From assembly GCA_964636325.1 (NCBI GenBank), contig CAZWRV010000099.1, forward strand, positions 1 to 22,257: a stretch of 22,257 nucleotides of DNA, written 5' to 3'. Shown one piece after another: positions 17,440-22,257 of this stretch; within the stretch, counting starts at the first letter, position 1, and each line of letters opens with the position of its first letter. This DNA is from CAZWRV01 sp964636325. Its GTDB lineage: Bacteria; Verrucomicrobiota; Lentisphaeria; Victivallales; GWF2-50-93. Below the pieces are notes generated by a model that searched no databases, was not told the origin of the DNA, and saw only the letters and a program-made list of their open reading frames with translations. Both the position numbers and the translations under genes were made by a program.

Positions 17440-17577
17440 GTTCAGATTTCCTTGCCCGCCTCTATGAAGCGCCTGGAGGCCGTGGAAAATATTCTTTTGC
17501 CTTTTAAGAGCGGGGCGCCGGAAATCTGAACTGAAATACCTCCCAGGTGGCGGTATTTCACCTCATCTTCATTCTCC
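17440..17577. repeat. Dispersed intergenic repeat, family A, copy 2
   Basis: Copy of the element at 3896-4030. Here the inverted repeat is perfect over 12 bp (GTTCAGATTTCC 17440-17451 with GGAAATCTGAAC 17520-17531). The second hairpin is GAAATACC (17533-17540) with GGTATTTC (17552-17559). The interior keeps CTATGAA, GGAAAAT and CTTTT landmarks in the same order. It fills much of the gene-free stretch 17334-17653 between the lipoprotein and the cyclase gene. A GGAGGGTTAAGCCC string near 17618 may be a degenerate piece of the family B repeat. Confidence 0.75.
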
Positions 17578-17653
17578 AAAGAAGATAAGGAAGTCTGAAA
17601 TTTTGGTTTTCCGCGCGGAGGGTTAAGCCCGCATTAGTTTAGCAAGGAGTCGT

Positions 17654-18817
17654 ATGCCGTCCAGGGACAGGATCAGCCTCGAGATTTCGGTGGGATATTC
17701 CTTCGACGTGGTTTTTACGCGCAGGATCTTCTCGCCCCGTAACAGGACGTTCAGGGATCTCGTCGCCTCCGCGGGGGCGCGGGCCCCTGCGCGTACGCTG
17801 TTCTTTGTGGAGGAGGGCGTGCTGGAGCACAATGCCGGGCTTGTCGGGCAGATCTCCGCCTACTGCCGAAGGCATTCGGACGTGATCCAGCTCTGCCGCA
17901 GGCCCGTCAAGGGCCGTGGCGGCGAGGACTTCAAGTCGTTCCGCCTGGTCGAGAAATACTGCAGGGTGCTGAAGGATTGCCGGATATGCAGGCACTCATT
18001 CGTGTGCATCGTAGGGGGCGGGGCCTTCCTGGACACCGTCGGCTTCGCTGCCTCGATAGTGCACCGCGGCGTCAGGCAGATACGCCTTCCGACGACCGTC
18101 CTTGCCCAGGCGGATTCGGGAGTCGGCGTGAAGACCGGTCTCAACATGTTCGGCAAGAAGAACTATCTGGGCACATTCTCCCCCCCCTTCGCCGTGATTA
18201 ACGACTTCAGCTTCCTGAGGACGCTCGGCCGCCGCGACTGGGTTTCGGGGATTTCAGAGGCGTTCAAGGTGGCGATGATTAAGGACGCTGAATTCTTCGA
18301 CTGGCTCTGCGCCAATGCGAAGCTGCTCTCCAGGCGCAGCCAGCCCGCCATGGAGGAGCTTATACGCCGGACCGCGAAGCTGCACATCGACCACATCTCC
18401 AGGAGCGGCGACCCTTTCGAATTCGGAAGCGCCCGGCCGCTCGACTTCGGCCACTGGATCGCGCACGCCCTCGAAGCGATGTCGGGGGGGAAGATTCGGC
18501 ACGGTGAGGCGGTCGCGATCGGGATACTCGCCGACTCGGCCTACGCCGCCGATGCCGGCCTTCTCGACTACGCCGACCTGAAGAGGCTTGAATCCGCCTT
18601 GAAGACCGTCGGCTTCCCGCTGTGGACGAGTTTCCTTGAGAAGAAGGACAGGGCAGGAAGGCTGAAAATCCTCTCCGGCATCGAAGACTTCCGCGAGCAC
18701 CTCGGCGGAGAACTCCACATTACCCTCCCGGACGGCCTCGGCAGAAAAATAGAAGTCACTGAGATGGATGAAAAAAGAATCGGCAGGGCGCTGCTCCACC
18801 TGCTGGAATCCTGTTGA
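17654..18817 (+). CDS. eboD: EboD-like sugar-phosphate cyclase, 3-dehydroquinate synthase superfamily
   Basis: This 387-residue protein belongs to the NAD- and metal-dependent dehydroquinate-synthase fold. Visible signatures are the NAD-binding CIVGGGAFLDTVGFAAS, RLPTTVLAQADSGVGVKTGLNMFGKKNYLGTF, the GISEAFKVAMIKD lysine segment, and the metal-binding His pattern in LDFGHWIAHALE and IRHGEAVAIGI. GDPFEFGSARPLDFGHW and EFREHLGG-like C-terminal wording fit the EboD branch better than AroB. That branch belongs to the ebo gene cluster, reported to act in export of scytonemin-type or other metabolites. No eboA, B, C, E or F neighbour is seen. AAGGAG lies five bases before the ATG. The substrate is unproven, and AroB-like or EEVS-like activity remains possible. 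Confidence 0.85.
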   Translation: MPSRDRISLEISVGYSFDVVFTRRIFSPRNRTFRDLVASAGARAPARTLFFVEEGVLEHNAGLVGQISAYCRRHSDVIQLCRRPVKGRGGEDFKSFRLVEKYCRVLKDCRICRHSFVCIVGGGAFLDTVGFAASIVHRGVRQIRLPTTVLAQADSGVGVKTGLNMFGKKNYLGTFSPPFAVINDFSFLRTLGRRDWVSGISEAFKVAMIKDAEFFDWLCANAKLLSRRSQPAMEELIRRTAKLHIDHISRSGDPFEFGSARPLDFGHWIAHALEAMSGGKIRHGEAVAIGILADSAYAADAGLLDYADLKRLESALKTVGFPLWTSFLEKKDRAGRLKILSGIEDFREHLGGELHITLPDGLGRKIEVTEMDEKRIGRALLHLLESC

Positions 18818-18821
18818 TGAT

Positions 18822-18862
18822 GTAAATATTCAGTGAAAGGGCGCAGTTCCCTGAATATTTAC
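18822..18862. terminator. Perfect 12-bp inverted repeat after the cyclase gene
   Basis: GTAAATATTCAG (18822-18833) and CTGAATATTTAC (18851-18862) form a perfect 12-bp stem around 17 nt, starting 4 bp after the cyclase stop. No T-run follows, so it is not a classical intrinsic terminator. It could stabilise the 3' end or bind a regulator. The AT-rich stem contrasts with the GC-rich surroundings. The remainder up to 19025 holds nothing I recognise. Confidence 0.45.
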
Positions 18863-19025
18863 GGCGACTGCCGACTGATAGAAATTTAGATTCCACATTT
18901 ATGAAAATAATGCAGGACAGATGGAGATTCAAGCCGTCACCCCCCTGTTCGATTTCCACCCCGAAGGCATCCAGCCACTTCTGCTCGCTTCCCGTAAAAA
19001 AACGTAAAATTCTTCTCGCCGGGCA

Positions 19026-19054
19026 TTGACAAGGGTACATACCGGCGTTAATTT
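19026..19054 (+). promoter_or_regulatory. Sigma-70-type promoter of the GntR-type regulator gene
   Basis: A perfect TTGACA (19026-19031) and TAATTT (19049-19054) are spaced by exactly 17 bp. The expected start of transcription is near 19061, about 55 nt ahead of the ATG. A palindrome begins at that very position. Confidence 0.6.
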
Positions 19055-19060
19055 CGTGTG

Positions 19061-19079
19061 TGTGCAGGTGTCCTACACA
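19061..19079 (+). promoter_or_regulatory. Candidate autoregulatory operator
   Basis: TGTGCAGG-TGT-CCTACACA is a 19-bp near-perfect palindrome (7 of 8 positions pair). It sits at the predicted transcription start, immediately before a regulator gene. This is the standard layout of a repressor operator. Autorepression by the downstream GntR-type protein is an inference. Confidence 0.5.
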
Positions 19080-19114
19080 GTTTAAGGTCTTCAATCCAAA
19101 CGACGGAGAGGTCC

Positions 19115-20209
19115 ATGCGGGTCGAGAGCATCACGAAGGAAGAGCAGATACGCAATATTATATTGGGGAGGGTGAGTTCCGGTCAGTACCGGGAGAACGA
19201 GAAGATCAAGTCGATCCGGGATCTGGCGAGCGAGTTCCAGGTGAGCAAGCTGACGATTCAGCAGGTAGTTTCGAACCTGACGCTTCAGAATATCCTCCGC
19301 TCCGAGCATGGCAGGGGCACCTTTGTTGTCCCGAGGCATGAACAGCCTGTAGGAAAGAGGCTTGTCGGAATACTGATGAATACGACGGGCGACCTGAACG
19401 CTCCGCTGTCCAGCTCCATAATCCGTGAACTTCAGCGGCAGGGGTGCCATCCAGTGGTGCTGGACACGTCGATGCATTCCGATGCTTCTTCCGGGCTTGC
19501 GGGCCGCCTGGAGGAACTGATCGCCTCCCAGCCGCTCGGGATAATAGTCAACGGGTGGAACGAGATTGAATCTTCCGAGATAGTCGGGATGCTCAACAGC
19601 GCGAAGAAAGTGGCCTGCGTGCTGAGCCTCCATCCTAAATACAAGGGGATGGAGCTCCAGGTGCTGAGCGACTACGCCTGGGGGCATTACATAGGCGTGA
19701 GGCATCTTCTGGAGCTGGGGCACAGGAATGTCCTGGTCATCCCTTCTACACGGATATTATATCCTCGGATGGTGGCGATGCTCAAGGGCTGCCGTAAGGC
19801 GTTCAAGGAGTTCGGGGTGGACTGGGACTTGGAGGATCGGTTCATCTCAAGCGGAAATGAAGCGGAGGACATAGGAAAGATGGCCGGGCTTTTTACGCGC
19901 AAGGAGCGCCCGACGGCGGTCTTCGCCTCGATGGATTTTCTTGCTGTAAGGGCCTGCCGTGCCGCGGCAAAGGCGGGGCTTAAGATCCCGGAGGACCTTT
20001 CCGTAGTGGGGTATTTCAACACCCCTTGGGCCGAGCAGGTGGATCCGCCTATGACCTCGGTTTCCGTGAAGGAGACCGAAATCGGGGAGTGCGTGGTGAG
20101 GGAGCTTCTGGCCTCTTCTTGGACAGGGAGAAGGAAAAAGATAGTATTCAAGCCGGAACTGGTTCTGAGGAAATCAACAGGGCCGAACAAGCTGAATCCT
20201 GGAATTTAA
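19115..20209 (+). CDS. GntR-type transcriptional regulator with LacI-like ligand-binding domain
   Basis: This 364-residue DNA-binding regulator has an N-terminal GntR winged helix at about residues 6-75 (SGQYRENEKIKSIRDLASEFQVS then KLTIQQVVSNLTLQNILRSEHGRGTFVV). From about residue 85 a periplasmic-binding-protein-like sensor domain follows (VGILMNTTGDLNAPLSSSIIREL, HRNVLVIPS, RPTAVFASMDFLAVRACRAAAKAGLKIPEDLSVVGYFNTPWAEQVDPPMTSV). This GntR plus LacI-sensor combination is the AraR-type layout and usually senses a sugar. I chose the ATG at 19115 because GGAGAGG lies just upstream. The frame extends up to 19058 without a ribosome site. It probably controls the following pseudopilin and UroD-like genes, or an off-window carbohydrate locus. 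Confidence 0.92.
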   Translation: MRVESITKEEQIRNIILGRVSSGQYRENEKIKSIRDLASEFQVSKLTIQQVVSNLTLQNILRSEHGRGTFVVPRHEQPVGKRLVGILMNTTGDLNAPLSSSIIRELQRQGCHPVVLDTSMHSDASSGLAGRLEELIASQPLGIIVNGWNEIESSEIVGMLNSAKKVACVLSLHPKYKGMELQVLSDYAWGHYIGVRHLLELGHRNVLVIPSTRILYPRMVAMLKGCRKAFKEFGVDWDLEDRFISSGNEAEDIGKMAGLFTRKERPTAVFASMDFLAVRACRAAAKAGLKIPEDLSVVGYFNTPWAEQVDPPMTSVSVKETEIGECVVRELLASSWTGRRKKIVFKPELVLRKSTGPNKLNPGI

Positions 20210-20271
20210 CAACCATTGAAGGATGGAAGACACTGAGAAGGACAAAACTGCTTTGCAAAGAAAGGGGGAGC

Positions 20272-21021
20272 ATGAAAGGCAATCCTTCGATCATGAACAG
20301 ATTTAGCGTGCGGCGGCAGGCTTGCTGCCGTTCATCTTTTCCCGGCGGCGAGAATTTTGCGTCCCGGAAAATTTTTACGCTCATCGAGCTGTTGGTTGTG
20401 ATTGCGATAATCGCGATCCTGGCGGCGATGCTGCTGCCGGCGCTCAAGAACGCGAGGGACTGCGCGAAGGCGGCCGTCTGCTCCAACCAGATCAAGCAGA
20501 TGTGCACGGCGGCCTCTATGTGGACGATTGACCACGAGGAGAAAGTCCTTCCCTATCGGATGGCCGATCCTCCTTTCTCCGTATGGGGTGTCGGCTCCCT
20601 TTATTGGAACGGCCTCATATCGCCTTATCTCGGGAAAGGCGAGAGTGCCGACATCCAGCTCGAGACATGCCCCGTGATGGTTGGAACTCCCAGCGACTAT
20701 TTCAGCTCCTGGGGGCCGGTCTTCAGCATCGGGAACAACTCAAGGGGCTGCGGCTGGGAGGATTCGGTCGCTAACAAGCCGAGTCCTAAAATTGGGAAAA
20801 TACTGCCGTCTGAAATGGCGCTCTTCGGCGACTCCTGGAGCCCGAACAGCATCTCGATGGGGAACAACGGCACCTACGACGATCCGACTCCTTCCCTGTT
20901 CCGGCACACCCGCCAGGTCAACATAGGTTTCGTGGACGCCCATTGCGAGCCGAGGAGATATTCAGGCATACCGCGCTGGGGGGTGTCCGGCTACGAGCTT
21001 TTCTTCTTCGGGACAAAATAG
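20272..21021 (+). CDS. Pseudopilin-like protein with type IV prepilin N-terminus
   Basis: This 249-residue protein has a typical prepilin/type II secretion pseudopilin N-terminal helix (FTLIELLVVIAIIAILAAML, Glu5 present), then LPALKNARDCAKAAVCSNQIKQM. A globular domain follows and ends in RHTRQVNIGFVDAHCE, resembling the H-x9-DG motif of large paralogous families in Lentisphaerae and Planctomycetes. The leader before the helix is long, about 35 residues, and the residue before Phe is Ile rather than the usual Gly. Peptidase processing is therefore uncertain. The ATG at 20272 follows AAAGGGGGAG, and 20293 is an in-frame alternative. It is 62 bp after the regulator gene. These proteins are commonly found beside sugar-responsive regulators, but their function is not established. 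Confidence 0.85.
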   Translation: MKGNPSIMNRFSVRRQACCRSSFPGGENFASRKIFTLIELLVVIAIIAILAAMLLPALKNARDCAKAAVCSNQIKQMCTAASMWTIDHEEKVLPYRMADPPFSVWGVGSLYWNGLISPYLGKGESADIQLETCPVMVGTPSDYFSSWGPVFSIGNNSRGCGWEDSVANKPSPKIGKILPSEMALFGDSWSPNSISMGNNGTYDDPTPSLFRHTRQVNIGFVDAHCEPRRYSGIPRWGVSGYELFFFGTK

Positions 21022-21032
21022 GAGAATATAAA

Positions 21033-21989
21033 ATGACGCCACGGGAAATCGTCAAACGCTGCATCCACTTCCAGAATCCGCCGCGGGTGGGGATGTATTT
21101 CAACAGGTTCGGCTGGGACGACACGGTTGACGTCTTCGACTTCTTCATAAAGGACGAGCATGGGACGGATCCATGGGGCATCACCTGGGTGGTCCATCCG
21201 GATTTCCCTTCGATCGGCATCCCCAAGCAGCATCCGGCCGAGAAGCTCGAGGACGTCTGCAGGCTCCGCGCGCCGGATCCCAAGGAGTTCGCGGCGCGTG
21301 TCTTCGCGAACTTGAAGAAGCTCACGCCTGATCAGCGCAGGAAATACCGCTTCATTGCCACGTCGTCCGGAATCTGGGAGCGGATACAGTATTTCCGCGG
21401 GATGGAGAACGTCTTCGAAGACCTCGCCTGCAACCAGGAGGTCGCGCATGGCCTGATCAAGCTCTGCACCGACTTCTGGGTCGAGTTCCTCGAGGAGCTG
21501 GCGCCGGCGAAAGGCGAGCTTGACGCGCTATATATGTTCGACGACTGGGGCACTCAGCAGGACGTGATGATCAGCCCGGAGATGTGGCGGACATTCTTCG
21601 CGAAGCCCTACCGGAGGATCACGGACGCGGCGCATGCGAACGGAATGGACTTCTGGCTCCACTCATGCGGATGCGTGACCAACCTGATCGGCGACTTTAT
21701 CAGCGCGGGCATGGATCTGGTAAGTCCGTTCCAGAGCGGCACATGCGGCTACGAGAAGGTCGCCGAAAAATATGCCGGCAGGATCGCCTTCCTCACGAGC
21801 GTCGATTCGCAGTCGACCCTTACCCACGGATCCCCCGAGCAGGTCCTCGCCGAATGCAGGCGCCTTGACAAGTGGCGGACTCCGCACGGCGGCCTCATAA
21901 TCGGCAGCTACAACTACGACACCCCCGAGGCGAACGAACGTGTCGTCTTCGACTATTTCCGGGAGGGAAGACGCCCTGAGGACGATTGA
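21033..21989 (+). CDS. Uroporphyrinogen decarboxylase (URO-D)/MtaA-like family protein
   Basis: This 318-residue protein has the URO-D superfamily TIM barrel. Features are MTPREIVKRCIHFQNPPRVGMYF at the start, a central YMFDDWGTQQDVMISPEMWRTFFAKPYRRI segment, and FWLHSCGCVTNLIGDFISAGMDLVSPFQSGTCG. HSCG-type Cys/His residues there resemble the zinc site of corrinoid methyltransferases (MtaA/CmuA type). The carboxy end GGLIIGSYNYDTPEANERVVFDYFREG is typical of the non-haem branch. It is therefore unlikely to be the haem-pathway HemE. A TAGGAGA ribosome site, which includes the pseudopilin stop codon, lies 8 bases before the ATG, so the two are cotranscribed. A methyl-transfer or sugar/aromatic catabolic role is possible. 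The substrate is unknown. Confidence 0.88.
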   Translation: MTPREIVKRCIHFQNPPRVGMYFNRFGWDDTVDVFDFFIKDEHGTDPWGITWVVHPDFPSIGIPKQHPAEKLEDVCRLRAPDPKEFAARVFANLKKLTPDQRRKYRFIATSSGIWERIQYFRGMENVFEDLACNQEVAHGLIKLCTDFWVEFLEELAPAKGELDALYMFDDWGTQQDVMISPEMWRTFFAKPYRRITDAAHANGMDFWLHSCGCVTNLIGDFISAGMDLVSPFQSGTCGYEKVAEKYAGRIAFLTSVDSQSTLTHGSPEQVLAECRRLDKWRTPHGGLIIGSYNYDTPEANERVVFDYFREGRRPEDD

Positions 21990-22071
21990 AGGAAGAATGT
22001 GCAATGAGTGCGAAGCGCCCGGGGCTTTGTCAGGCTGAAACTGCGGAGGGCGGAATTCTATCCCGTCGCAT

Positions 22072-22138
22072 GGCGGGTTCACCCGCCGATGGGAATCGGT
22101 TGAATGGAATTCAACCCCCCATCCCGCGGTCGCGGGAT
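22072..22138. repeat. Cluster of perfect palindromes in the 3' gene-free tail
   Basis: Three perfect hairpins lie close together. They are GGCGGGT-TC-ACCCGCC (22072-22087), GGTTGAAT-GGA-ATTCAACC (22098-22116), and ATCCCGCG-GT-CGCGGGAT (22121-22138). The second resembles the closing hairpin of the family B repeat. No gene is visible between 21990 and the window end. The A-run after the third hairpin is on the wrong side for a rightward terminator. Confidence 0.65.
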
Positions 22139-22157
22139 AAAAAAGTCAATCGAGTTT

Positions 22158-22214
22158 CAGGAAGTGCCGCTCTGGCGGGGATATCCGCCAGTTCTGTCGA
22201 ACAGAAACTTAAAG
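22158..22214. repeat. Dispersed repeat, family C, copy 2 (inverted), with hairpins
   Basis: Read on the minus strand this matches 13758-13810, with CTTTAAGTTTCT, a CAGAACTGGC...GCCAGAG hairpin (CTGGCGG 22172-22178 with CCGCCAG 22185-22191) and CGGCACTTCCTG. Another perfect hairpin, GCAGGTA-TTCC-TACCTGC, follows at 22219-22236. The copies differ in the hairpin loop, as expected for a mobile or folded RNA element. Confidence 0.6.
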
Positions 22215-22257
22215 TAGCGCAGGTATTCCTACCTGCGGATTGCGCAGACAGGAATGT

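Overview
This window looks like chromosomal DNA from a GC-rich bacterium of the PVC group, most likely a Lentisphaerota/Victivallales-type organism. That placement is an inference from three things: a pseudopilin with the FTLIELLVVIAIIAIL leader helix and a C-terminal H-x9-D motif, the GntR-type regulator / pseudopilin / UroD-like cluster, and the general gene set. It is not proven by a phylogenetic marker.

Layout. (1) 50-3891, + strand: a TRAP transporter operon, tatT-dctP-dctQ-dctM, whose genes overlap or nearly touch. (2) 4074-6374, - strand: a MoxR AAA+ ATPase followed by a CNNM/CBS/CorC membrane protein. (3) 6782-13750: a complete selenocysteine locus. It holds selA, selB, the selC tRNA-Sec and selD, with two genes that end at an in-frame UGA but continue as good coding sequence. 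(4) 14103-17333, - strand: a small lipoprotein and pyruvate phosphate dikinase, closed by a strong intrinsic terminator. (5) 17654-18817, +: an EboD-like sugar-phosphate cyclase (dehydroquinate synthase superfamily). (6) 19026-21989, +: a GntR-type regulator with a sugar-binding-protein-like domain, a pseudopilin and a UroD/MtaA-like protein. (7) 21990-22257: a gene-free, hairpin-rich tail. Intergenic regions carry at least three dispersed palindromic repeat families.

The main discovery is a pair of apparently undescribed selenoproteins built into the sel locus. One (6782-7408, +) is an exported protein with a CxxU motif. The other (9484-10293, -) is a two-pass membrane-anchored protein encoded between selA and selB. 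In both genes the UGA is followed by exactly 13 nt, an 8-bp stem, a 3-nt GGY loop and the other stem arm. In both the reading frame then runs exactly 41 codons to a UAG or UAA stop. The two tails share the pattern U-G-G-x3-Y-x-G-x-[VI]-P. Neither hairpin is followed by a T-run, so they are not intrinsic terminators. This fits a bacterial SECIS and indicates a shared Sec-containing C-terminal module on otherwise different extracytoplasmic proteins.

The second unusual point is SelD. It carries an N-terminal six-cysteine CxC/CxC/CxC segment reminiscent of ferredoxin-thioredoxin reductase and a C-terminal AhpD-like domain with CGPC. The selenophosphate synthetase thus appears fused to two candidate thiol-redox modules. 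SelD makes selenophosphate, SelA converts Ser-tRNA-Sec to Sec-tRNA-Sec, and SelB delivers it at the SECIS-marked UGA codons of the two neighbouring genes.
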